The notes below the pieces were generated by a model. The model had not been told where the DNA came from. It did no database searches and saw only the letters and a program-made list of their open reading frames with translations. Both the position numbers and the translations under genes were made by a program. Below, in pieces: positions 11,083-19,054 of a DNA stretch of 64,000 nt (position 1 is the first letter of the stretch; every line of letters begins with the position of its first letter). The DNA is taken from NCBI GenBank assembly GCA_013141115.1, contig JABFRP010000002.1, positions 2,716,647-2,780,646 of the forward strand. Direction: 5' to 3'. The stretch is from Ferruginibacter sp. GTDB taxonomy: Bacteria; Bacteroidota; Bacteroidia; Chitinophagales; Chitinophagaceae.

Positions 11083-11147
11083 AAAACCTGAAGTATTTGT
11101 TTTGCTCACCCAAAAAAATCAAAAAAGAGGAATATAAAATACCGCAC

Positions 11148-11315
11148 AAAAAAAAGGGACCAGGATAAAAATCCAGCCCCGTATTGTTCCAATATCCTTA
11201 TAAAAATTCGATTCTATGAAAAATCGATTCCTATGAAAAACCAATGTAAAGGTAACTGCATGGTTAGCCGTAATTGTTACACTATTAAGTTATAATGTTG
11301 CATAATTCAAACAAT
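11148..11315 (-). ncRNA. candidate sRNA copy C: boxes 11302-11315 and 11276-11281, -7 box TACCTTTA 11247-11254, terminator hairpin 11156-11180
   Basis: Same fixed spacings; GGGGCTGGATttttATCCTGGTCCC plus long T-run; internal partial duplication of CGATTCCTATGAAAAA. Confidence 0.62.
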
Positions 11316-11353
11316 AACAGCTGTGATGTTTTGTTATTAAATTTTATTGCCAA

Positions 11354-12091
11354 TTACCCTTCAATAGATGTTCTTGCAAATAATCTCATCCGGTAGGCAT
11401 TCATTGCAGTAGTGCCCAATTTTTTTATTAAGCGATAATTTACCAGCACGCCAACCGGGGCGCCAATTACTGGTATTAACTGGGCCATTTTTGCAAGATC
11501 AATATAGTCACGGTATTCCTGTTGAAAATTTCTCCAGTCAAACTGGTTAATATCTTCGGGTAAGGTTTTGCGTTTATCTTCCCAATCCGTCATTTTTATA
11601 AAAATATTTTTCCGGTGAGCATCGCTGGAAAAAGCCAGTTCAAAAATATGCAGCAGGTACACTCTTTCTTTATAATCATTCATATCAAAACCATACAATG
11701 CAGCAATATCAAATAACAATTTTATTTTAAACCCAATCAGTATAGGAAAATCAGCCAAACCAAGCAATATGCCACCAGCGCCAGTTATGCCACCTTCCAC
11801 TGCGGCTGCATTTCTGTACCAGTCAATTTTTTTTTGTATCGCTTCTTCACGGGTTTGCAGGCTACCATGTTGCAGCAGATCGGGGCTGGTATGGGTTGCA
11901 CCAAATAAAACACCCCTTATCATTTGTTTAATGGCAACGGTTATTGCGTTATGTATTTTTTCCGGTATCCAGGTATTAATTTTTGTTTGAATTTTTTTAG
12001 AAAGATTATTTAATAGCGAAGGCTTGCTGAGCATTTTACTTTGCCATGCAGTAAATTCTTTATGCGCTTGCTGGTCGTACATATTCATCAT
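11354..12091 (-). CDS. EcsC family protein
   Basis: GGITGAGGILLGLADFPILIGFKIKLLFDIAALYGFD and PVIGAPVGVLVNYRLIKKLG pattern. Confidence 0.82.
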   Translation of the reverse strand: MMNMYDQQAHKEFTAWQSKMLSKPSLLNNLSKKIQTKINTWIPEKIHNAITVAIKQMIRGVLFGATHTSPDLLQHGSLQTREEAIQKKIDWYRNAAAVEGGITGAGGILLGLADFPILIGFKIKLLFDIAALYGFDMNDYKERVYLLHIFELAFSSDAHRKNIFIKMTDWEDKRKTLPEDINQFDWRNFQQEYRDYIDLAKMAQLIPVIGAPVGVLVNYRLIKKLGTTAMNAYRMRLFARTSIEG

Positions 12092-12209
12092 ACAAAACCT
12101 TTTATACTTCTGAGTATGGGTAACCCAATATAGTTCATTTTTGTGCAGCTATACAGGTAACCCTGTTGTAAAATACATAGTGCATCAGGCGAAATGGAAA
12201 AATTGCTGA

Positions 12210-12355
12210 AACAGAACAGGGCGGCATTATCATGCAGCCCTGTTACAATCCAATATCCTCAAGAAACCGATTCTAATATATTATTACAAAGATAACCGGG
12301 AGTTTAGCTGTAAGCGTTATATTATTTAATGTATAATTTGTATAATTCACACATT
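12210..12355 (-). ncRNA. candidate sRNA copy D: boxes 12342-12355 and 12316-12321, -7 box TATCTTTG 12287-12294, hairpin 12216-12243
   Basis: Same fixed spacings; hairpin ACAGGGC...GCCCTGT differs in sequence from A-C but keeps pairing; weak T-tract. Confidence 0.55.
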
Positions 12356-12425
12356 GGCATGGCTACGTATGACGTATTAATAAATGCAGGATGATTGTGC
12401 TTTTTTATATGGTTGGAAAAAAATC

Positions 12426-12992
12426 TCAATTAAAATCTTTAAGATGCCGCAGGTCAAACCCGGGATTGGCACCTTTTATCTGTGCAAAAAAAGCGATGAT
12501 TTTTTTTAAGTCTGCTGCTTCATCTTCAGTTGTAAATAATGGTTGGCCTAATACCAATTGCTTATTCTCAAAATCAAGACCAACAGGTAAAATAGGTACT
12601 TGTGCCTGCTTTGCAATATGATAAAATCCGCTACGTAATTTATCTACCCGTTTGCGTGTGCCTTCGGGTGCCATAGCCAGCAAAAATGTTTCGTTGCTGG
12701 TGAATAATGCAGCAGCCTGATCTACCATGCCGTGGTTACTGGAACGGTCTACCGGTGTACCGCCTAACTTACGAAACAGCCAGCCAAAGGGGCCATCAAA
12801 TAATACCTTCTTACCTAAAAACTTTGCATGATAAATTTTTAATTGGTTGCGTGCTGCAAAACCAACCAGTATATCTTTCCAGCTGGTATGCGGTGCTACC
12901 AGTAGTATCATTTTTTTATAATGATGGGGAAACTCGCCGGCAACTTTCCAGCCGGATAATTTCCAGTATATTTTCCATAACAAGCCAAGCAT
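12426..12992 (-). CDS. 1-acyl-sn-glycerol-3-phosphate acyltransferase family (PlsC-like)
   Basis: APHTSWKDILVG, FRKLGGTPVDRSSN, APEGTRKR acyltransferase motifs. Confidence 0.85.
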   Translation of the reverse strand: MLGLLWKIYWKLSGWKVAGEFPHHYKKMILLVAPHTSWKDILVGFAARNQLKIYHAKFLGKKVLFDGPFGWLFRKLGGTPVDRSSNHGMVDQAAALFTSNETFLLAMAPEGTRKRVDKLRSGFYHIAKQAQVPILPVGLDFENKQLVLGQPLFTTEDEAADLKKIIAFFAQIKGANPGFDLRHLKDFN

Positions 12993-13173
12993 TACAGTAA
13001 GTTAATCCTTTTCTTTTGCTTTTTGTAAATACTGTGTTGGTAAAATGTAACCACCAGGTTAAACCGGTTAAAAGTGCCATGTAAACATTCTGCTTTTCTT
13101 AACAAACTTTAGCATCCACTGCAAGTCAATAGCACAGATTTTGTACTTGTTCCGTTAACTAAAATCATGTAAC

Positions 13174-14391
13174 ATGAAAAATTTTAAACGCTTGCTTTTA
13201 TTATTCATTACTGTTACCAGCTTGTTTGCTGTAACCGAAATAAAAGCACAATCCGTATCAGTAAACTTTTCTTTATTTCAAAGAGAATTGGGGCCGCATG
13301 GCCGGTGGATGAGTAATCCAAGGTATGGTGAAGTGTGGATCTACAACGATCCAGGATTTCAACCCTATTATTCCAACGGGCATTGGGAGTACACCAATTA
13401 CGGCTGGTCTTGGGTATCGGATTTTGATTGGGGCTGGGCGCCATTTCATTATGGCCGATGGGAGTATGATCCGCAGTTTGGCTGGATGTGGATACCAGGA
13501 TACGAATGGGGGGCTGCGTGGGTAAGCTGGAGCTCGTACGATGATTATTATGGGTGGGCGCCTTTAGGCTATGGCGTTAATATTAATGTTTCCTTTGGCT
13601 CAATACCTTACAACCGCTGGACGTTTATACCAAGAAGAAATATATGCGACCGTGATATTAACCGCTATTATATTTCGCCTGATAGAAACCGTGGTTTTAG
13701 AAATGCTGTAGTGATCAACAATTATTATGAAGGTAATGGAAGAGGCGGAAGATTTATGAGAGGGCCTGAAAGAAACGAAGTAGAACGCTACACTAATAAC
13801 CGGATAACAGAACGCCGCATTGATGACAGGGAAAGGCAGGGCAGATTTGACAGGAATGATAACAACCGTAATAATGATCGTACTGCCAATAATGATAACG
13901 GCAGAAGAAATAGCGGCCAGGCAAGAGTGGAAAATAATGACCAAAGAGGAAATGGTAATTGGAACCGACAAAGAGATGTTGCAGATAATAATAACAGGCA
14001 ACCTAACCGGGATGTAAATGTTAATCGTCAACCAAATGACAACAGGTTTCCGGATAATAACAGCCAGCCTAACCGGGATGTAAACGTTAACCGTCAACCA
14101 AACGATAACAGGTTTCCGGGAAACAACAGGCCGGATAATAACCGGCAAAATGATAACAGGCCAGATAGGAATAATGGTAACGGACAACAAAATAATTTTC
14201 CGCAGCGGCAGCAACAGGTAGAAAGGCCGCAACGCCAGCAGCAAATAGAAAGGCCACAAAGGCAACAACCTCCTGCACAGGAGCAAAGAAGAGCAGAGCG
14301 CAGAGACGATCAAAATAATGGTCAGGGCGGCCAGCAACAATCAAATGGTAATGGCAACCAGGGCAACAATGGCCGTGGAAGAAGAGGATAA
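13174..14391 (+). CDS. secreted protein with YXWW-type N-terminal domain and N/R/Q-rich low-complexity C-terminus
   Basis: Signal peptide; GRWMSNPRYGEVWIYNDPGFQPYYSNGHWEYTNYGWSWVSDFDWGWAPFHYGRW repeats; Asn/Arg/Gln-rich tail. Confidence 0.8.
   Translation: MKNFKRLLLLFITVTSLFAVTEIKAQSVSVNFSLFQRELGPHGRWMSNPRYGEVWIYNDPGFQPYYSNGHWEYTNYGWSWVSDFDWGWAPFHYGRWEYDPQFGWMWIPGYEWGAAWVSWSSYDDYYGWAPLGYGVNINVSFGSIPYNRWTFIPRRNICDRDINRYYISPDRNRGFRNAVVINNYYEGNGRGGRFMRGPERNEVERYTNNRITERRIDDRERQGRFDRNDNNRNNDRTANNDNGRRNSGQARVENNDQRGNGNWNRQRDVADNNNRQPNRDVNVNRQPNDNRFPDNNSQPNRDVNVNRQPNDNRFPGNNRPDNNRQNDNRPDRNNGNGQQNNFPQRQQQVERPQRQQQIERPQRQQPPAQEQRRAERRDDQNNGQGGQQQSNGNGNQGNNGRGRRG
13998..14125 (+). repeat. 66-bp tandem repeat inside the low-complexity tail (about 2 copies)
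   Basis: CAACCTAACCGGGATGTAAATGTTAATCGTCAACCAAATGACAACAGGTTTCCGG repeated at +66 (QPNRDVNVNRQPNDNRFP). Confidence 0.85.
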
Positions 14392-14414
14392 CATAATTGT
14401 GATTAAGCAGGAAT

Positions 14415-14465
14415 AATAAAATCCTTTGCTTTGGATAATGATCCGAGGCAAAGGATTTTATATTT
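14415..14465. terminator. bidirectional terminator hairpin between convergent genes
   Basis: aaaATCCTTTGCtttggataatgatccgagGCAAAGGATtttatatttt. Confidence 0.75.
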
Positions 14466-14561
14466 TCAGCAGAATTTATGCTGTACCAAATAAAACACCG
14501 CAACCTTTTTATTACTTAAGATAAAAAAATGTTGCGGCGTAAAAAGTATAAAAAATGGTTA

Positions 14562-15392
14562 TTATAAACCTGCTATTAATTCAGTAGCCATTTTTACATA
14601 GTCATCATTTTTAGCTTTTGCAGCTAAATCTTTGCACATGGTTGCTGCAGCTTTACTGCCAGCTTTATCACCAGTTTTTTTAAGGATACGTGCTTTTAAC
14701 AGGTACATCCAAAAAGCTTCTTTATTAGTTTCTAATGCTTTGTTAACCCAGCCTAAAGCCTGCGTTAAATCTTTACCATTATCGTAGTAGTAAGATGCGG
14801 CATTAAAATAAGGTTTGTTATCCTTGTTCATTAAATTGTCTATCTGTGCCATCACTTTTGCATCGGTGCCGGTGGTTACAGGAAATTGTATATAAGTATT
14901 CTCCCACATTAATTCCACATTGCAGCTGCTGCCGGTAATATCAGCAAAACCAATGGTAAAATTTTCGATAGTAAACGGAGTGGTGATCACTTTAGCTTCT
15001 ACACGTACCACATCATTTTCTTGCTTGTACAATGATGGTTGGTTTACGTTAACATCTTTAGTAATAATGATGGTCCATTTATCAGCATCAGGAATAGATA
15101 ATAAACCATATTTGCCAGCTTTAACTTCTTTGCCGCCAATGGTTACATCTTCGCTAAAAGTTAATGTAGTAGCAGCGTTGGCGCCAGTACGCCATACTTT
15201 ACCAAAGGGTACCAGGTCGCCCATTATTTTCCTGTCTTTTTTTGCAGGGCGGCTATAGTTTAATTCAACAGTACCCACACCAAAATTTTGTTTTACAGTT
15301 TGTGTAGGCGATGGTTGCGGCGTAGTTAAGGTTTGTGCATTTGCAAATGATACTGCAAATACAGCGCTTGCAATCAATAATATTTTTTTCAT
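14562..15392 (-). CDS. DUF2911 domain protein with C-terminal TPR-like region
   Basis: VELNYSRPAKKDRKIMGDLVPFGKVWRTGANAATTLTFSEDVTIGGKEVKAGKYGLLSIP. Confidence 0.9.
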   Translation of the reverse strand: MKKILLIASAVFAVSFANAQTLTTPQPSPTQTVKQNFGVGTVELNYSRPAKKDRKIMGDLVPFGKVWRTGANAATTLTFSEDVTIGGKEVKAGKYGLLSIPDADKWTIIITKDVNVNQPSLYKQENDVVRVEAKVITTPFTIENFTIGFADITGSSCNVELMWENTYIQFPVTTGTDAKVMAQIDNLMNKDNKPYFNAASYYYDNGKDLTQALGWVNKALETNKEAFWMYLLKARILKKTGDKAGSKAAATMCKDLAAKAKNDDYVKMATELIAGL

Positions 15393-15571
15393 GTTGTAAT
15401 TTTTTAGACAGCAAATGTAAGTAATAAGAGGATGGGAATTTTAGTTAATTGGTTATTTCTTCGTCAATACAATTGTGGTGTTTTTACGCCGCAGTAACCT
15501 GCTTAATAATGATGACTATCATAAATTGTATAAAAATACGGCCACTAATTTTGCAGTAATATATTTATACC

Positions 15572-15919
15572 ATGCTACCCAAAGATGATAAGGAGCAATG
15601 CTGGCTTAATCTGCAAGTAAAGTTGGCGGAACGATTGGGAAAAACACCCGACCTGGATGAAGTGTTGCTTTTTATCGGCATCAGAGAATCGGGCATGCCA
15701 CCTAAAAAATTTACCGAAACAGAAATATTTAATTTAAAGGAAATGGCCATGCATACCATTTTGGTTCCGGCAAGGTATTACGAATTATTTTGGGTAGATG
15801 ATATTGGCTGGCCGCATTACCGCCAATTGCAGGCGGTACCAGTAATGAGCAGTGCCGAAAAGGAAATTTTTCTACTGCCTTTTGTAGTGTTGTATGCCGA
15901 AAAAAATAAGCTGCTTTAA
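15572..15919 (+). CDS. conserved hypothetical protein, 115 aa
   Basis: Intact ORF with normal codon usage. Confidence 0.6.
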   Translation: MLPKDDKEQCWLNLQVKLAERLGKTPDLDEVLLFIGIRESGMPPKKFTETEIFNLKEMAMHTILVPARYYELFWVDDIGWPHYRQLQAVPVMSSAEKEIFLLPFVVLYAEKNKLL

Positions 15920-15988
15920 ATGCGGCTTATTTTTTTGTACAAAGTAACCAATCAATTTATTGCATAATTTTATGGCAAAACAGCAGCA

Positions 15989-16327
15989 ATGAAAAAGAAA
16001 GACTATTTATACATTTTATCCAACGGAAGGGTAGCGGCCATTAATAAAAAAGACGGCAGCATTGTGTGGGAAGTAAAATTAAAAGCGTACCTGACCTCTG
16101 CAATGACACTTACTTACGGACAAATAACTGTAGAAGGTGATAAACTGTTTATCGGCTCTACCGGTATGTTGCTTTGCCTGAGTACTAAAGATGGTGCATT
16201 GATATGGAAAAACGAGCTGAAAGGCTGGGGCTATAATTTTGTAAGTATGGCCAATGTAAGCAATGAAGCCGTAGCAGCAAGTGCATCAGCAGCAGCTTCC
16301 GCAGCAGTTGTTGCTGCAACGGTGTAA
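15989..16327 (+). CDS. short PQQ-binding-like beta-propeller repeat protein with Ala-rich tail
   Basis: GRVAAINKKDGSIVWEVKL and MLLCLSTKDGALIWKNEL blades. Confidence 0.7.
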   Translation: MKKKDYLYILSNGRVAAINKKDGSIVWEVKLKAYLTSAMTLTYGQITVEGDKLFIGSTGMLLCLSTKDGALIWKNELKGWGYNFVSMANVSNEAVAASASAAASAAVVAATV

Positions 16328-16339
16328 AGTATATTTTTT

Positions 16340-16385
16340 TAATTTTCAGTTGGTTGCAATTTGTATCCAACTGAAAATTAAAGGT
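16340..16385. terminator. bidirectional terminator between convergent genes
   Basis: TAATTTTCAGTTGGttgcaatttgtatCCAACTGAAAATTA 14-bp perfect stem. Confidence 0.85.
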
Positions 16386-16389
16386 ATTA

Positions 16390-16851
16390 TCATTCGGTAT
16401 TAAAAATACTTTCCTCATTAATGTCAGCAATTATCCAACTGCCTTCTTCCACTTCTTCTTCCAGCTCGTTAGCATCCCAGCCGCAATAGCCAATAAATAC
16501 CTTAATATCTTTTTCGGTTATGGTTTTATTATTCAGTTGTGCTACCGCCTGTTTAAAATTACCGCTCAGGTAAATGGTATTGCAAATAAGTGTACCATCT
16601 TCTATCAGGCTGGGCTGGCGATGTATAAAATAAAGATGCTCCTTGTCCATAGGGCCGCCATCATACAATGGAAAAGCTATGCATTGCTTAAATTCTTCCA
16701 GCTCATTCAATGCCCTTGTAAATTTTTTATTGATCACAAAGCCCATGGCACCTTTTTCGTTATGTTCTGCTATTACAATAACTGCTTTATTAAAGTTGGG
16801 GTCATCTAAAGTGGGAGCGCTGATGAGTATGGTGCCTGCGGTAATTTGCAT
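16390..16851 (-). CDS. YqgE/AlgH family (UPF0301) protein
   Basis: AGTILISAPTLDDPNFNKAVIVIAEHNEKGAMGFVINK; FIGYCGWDANELEEEVEEGSW. Confidence 0.93.
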   Translation of the reverse strand: MQITAGTILISAPTLDDPNFNKAVIVIAEHNEKGAMGFVINKKFTRALNELEEFKQCIAFPLYDGGPMDKEHLYFIHRQPSLIEDGTLICNTIYLSGNFKQAVAQLNNKTITEKDIKVFIGYCGWDANELEEEVEEGSWIIADINEESIFNTE

Positions 16852-16938
16852 GGTTGATAAAAATAAGCTGCTTAAAATTAATGCATCTTTATTTAAAGGT
16901 TTTGTTGTGGCATATGATTGCGGTCATTGGATATTTAT

Positions 16939-17021
16939 TTGCAAATAATTTACGAACCCTTAGTTTATTTCTTAACGTTTATGCTGCGGTTAAAAACCGC
17001 TAGAACTATTAGACACCAGTG
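16939..17021 (+). repeat. ~80-bp direct repeat, left copy, flanking the ORF6N gene
   Basis: GCAAATAATTTACGAACCCT...TTTATGCTGCGGTTAAAAACCGCT...ACACCAGT also at 17795-17871. Confidence 0.8.
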
Positions 17022-17103
17022 ACCTTCCTGCGGAAGAACACTGGCTCCAGTGGGAATTGCGGAGGAACCAGTAGCTGTAAAGGTTAATCGTAATGCTTAA
17101 ATC

Positions 17104-17622
17104 CTATTTTATTGCGTGCAGCAGGTTTGGCATCTTTTCTATTAATTCCTTGAGGACGGCAAAAATATTTTCAATGTCTCTGCTATTACCTTTTACTTCC
17201 TTTTCAAATTTTGCAAGCTGTAATAAAATTTCTTTATGTGTGAGCGCATACGCTCTCAGCTTTACAAAAACTCTTACTACCCGGATATTTACTTGAATCG
17301 CCGTTTTACTGTTTAAAATGCATGACAGCATTGTTACGCCCTGCCCTGTAAAACAAAAAGGTGCCGCACCACCAAAATAACTTTTAGATGGTATCACATT
17401 TTGTGATACCATGCCATCGATCTCTTTACTTGTCATCCCAAACATAAAATCTTTAGGAAACCGTTCAATATTCCTTTTAACAGCCTGTTTCAGTACCCTG
17501 GTTTCGATGCCAAACAATTCTGCCAGGTCTCTGTCAAGCATTATCTTTTCGCCACGTACAACATAAATGCGGTTTAGTATTTTCTGCTCCATCACTAATG
17601 CCTGTAATTCTTTTTTAGCCAT
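17104..17622 (-). CDS. ORF6N domain-containing protein
   Basis: NRIYVVRGEKIMLDRDLAELFGIETRVLKQAVKRNIERFPKDFMF... FCFTGQGVTMLSCILNSKTAIQVNIRVVRVFVKLR. Confidence 0.93.
   Translation of the reverse strand: MAKKELQALVMEQKILNRIYVVRGEKIMLDRDLAELFGIETRVLKQAVKRNIERFPKDFMFGMTSKEIDGMVSQNVIPSKSYFGGAAPFCFTGQGVTMLSCILNSKTAIQVNIRVVRVFVKLRAYALTHKEILLQLAKFEKEVKGNSRDIENIFAVLKELIEKMPNLLHAIK
17388..17412. promoter_or_regulatory. 25-bp perfect palindrome inside the ORF6N gene
   Basis: ATGGTATCACA-TTT-TGTGATACCAT. Confidence 0.5.
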
Positions 17623-17631
17623 TGTTGTAAA

Positions 17632-17681
17632 TTGTGAGTCACAATAATAAAGTTTATAAAATAGGGTATCACAATTTGTGA
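17632..17681 (-). promoter_or_regulatory. two palindromic operator-like sites upstream of the ORF6N gene
   Basis: TTGTGA-G-TCACAA (17632-17644) and TCACAATTTGTGA (17669-17681). Confidence 0.55.
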
Positions 17682-17794
17682 CAGGATATTTTTCGCCGCA
17701 GTCTTGTTTTTTACAAACGGCGTAGGCGAGCTTGAAAATTAAATTTTAGCAAAGCAATAAGCCATAAAATAACTGATTTTGAAATTATTTTTCT

Positions 17795-17871
17795 TTGCAA
17801 ATAATTTACGAACCCTTTATTTCTTGATGTTTATGCTGCGGTTAAAAACCGCTAAATTTAGTAAACACCAG
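17795..17871 (+). repeat. ~80-bp direct repeat, right copy
   Basis: Matches 16939-17021 over GCAAATAATTTACGAACCCT and TTTATGCTGCGGTTAAAAACCGCT. Confidence 0.8.
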
Positions 17872-17914
17872 TCGCCCGCTAAAGCGGAAGACGCCAGTGT
17901 CAGGTATAACAAAA

Positions 17915-18001
17915 ATGTTTATGACTATTGAAGATATTGCCAACTTAGTGCCGGTTGAAGCCCCAAAGAAACGGGGAGCGTATAAAAAGAGAGCCGCTTA
18001 A
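17915..18001 (+). CDS. possible small ORF (28 aa, MFMTIEDIANLVPVEAPKKRGAYKKRAA) followed by a hairpin/T-run
   Basis: In-frame ATG to TAA; GAGCCGCttaattGCGGCttttttat directly after. Confidence 0.3.
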   Translation: MFMTIEDIANLVPVEAPKKRGAYKKRAA

Positions 18002-18123
18002 TTGCGGCTTTTTTATGCTACTATTTAGGTAAATATTTGCTATTTATGCTATTGGTATTACCTTTTTATAGTAATATTGTGTTACGTTTTTAAATGTTGT
18101 TAACACCCTTTGCTTAATACAAA

Positions 18124-18840
18124 ATGAGTTATAGCACGAATTTCCTTAGTCAAGTAATATTTCAGGCAAACTTTCAGATAGCTTCTTTAGATAATGGCAT
18201 CCACCCAATATTAGCAGCTTTATGTAAAGAGAAGACCGGTGTTGATGTTACAAAGCAAAACAATAGAGCAATCAATATTTTACCTACTGGCGGAGCAGAG
18301 ACAAAATTGCATTCAAGATGGACTTTTCTTGGTAAGAAATTGCATATAGTTATTCAAAGCGATTTGCTACAAGTAATAACGCTTAAGTATACATCTTACG
18401 AGGACTACCATCCGATTATAAGTGATATTTTTAACAAGGTCAAAGAAATATACAACCCGATAGTTACAAGAATTGCGTTAAGGTATGTTAATAATATTTC
18501 GTTTGAAGATGGCAGTACATTTGAATTTGAGACCCTAATTAAACCAGTTCTTTTAAACGCCACATTAGAATATAAAGACTTTGGATTAACCCGTTCTATT
18601 GGGGTAATGAATATGTTCAATAGCACAGAAAACATAAATACAAATTTTACCTATGGATTTGTAAACCCACAATTTCCAAGTAAAATAACAAAGCGTCATT
18701 TTGTATTAGATTTTGACTGCTCTATGAATCTTAATGTGGTAATAGATTCTATCAAACCCTTGTTATTGAAGTTAAGAGAACAAGTAAACACGTTATTTGA
18801 AAAATCAATATTGGAAGATTTAAGAACAAAAATGAAATAA
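18124..18840 (+). CDS. TIGR04255-like sporadically distributed protein
   Basis: 238 aa; ITRIALRYVNNISFEDG and HFVLDFDCSMN pattern resembling TIGR04255; family assignment from memory. Confidence 0.6.
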   Translation: MSYSTNFLSQVIFQANFQIASLDNGIHPILAALCKEKTGVDVTKQNNRAINILPTGGAETKLHSRWTFLGKKLHIVIQSDLLQVITLKYTSYEDYHPIISDIFNKVKEIYNPIVTRIALRYVNNISFEDGSTFEFETLIKPVLLNATLEYKDFGLTRSIGVMNMFNSTENINTNFTYGFVNPQFPSKITKRHFVLDFDCSMNLNVVIDSIKPLLLKLREQVNTLFEKSILEDLRTKMK

Positions 18841-18841
18841 C

Positions 18842-19051
18842 ATGGAAAATATAGTGACAGTAATTAATGAATTAAATGAGGCAATAGAAATAAAGATACA
18901 AGAGTATCTTATATCCGGCGATGCACAAAATGCTCCCAGTTTTGAGCCTCCAGTTTACTCCCCATTAGAGGAGGATTTTTCTATTTATTACCCTAAGCCT
19001 AAACCTTTTCAGAGGGTAATAGGTACTATTAATTATATTAAACAACCTTAA
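18842..19051 (+). CDS. small hypothetical protein (69 aa) in TIGR04255-like cassette
   Basis: Starts one base after the preceding stop. Confidence 0.55.
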   Translation: MENIVTVINELNEAIEIKIQEYLISGDAQNAPSFEPPVYSPLEEDFSIYYPKPKPFQRVIGTINYIKQP

Positions 19052-19054
19052 TTT

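Noticed and set aside
6762-12355. Idea that the four GC hairpins are only ordinary gene terminators
   Set aside because: They carry a shared upstream promoter with fixed spacing and a shared body, and copy A's orientation does not follow a minus-strand gene.
13600-14340. 246-aa ORF on the minus strand opposite the N/R/Q-rich gene
   Set aside because: Hydrophobic Ile/Val-rich translation is the antisense shadow of the low-complexity coding tail; no independent start context or family motif.
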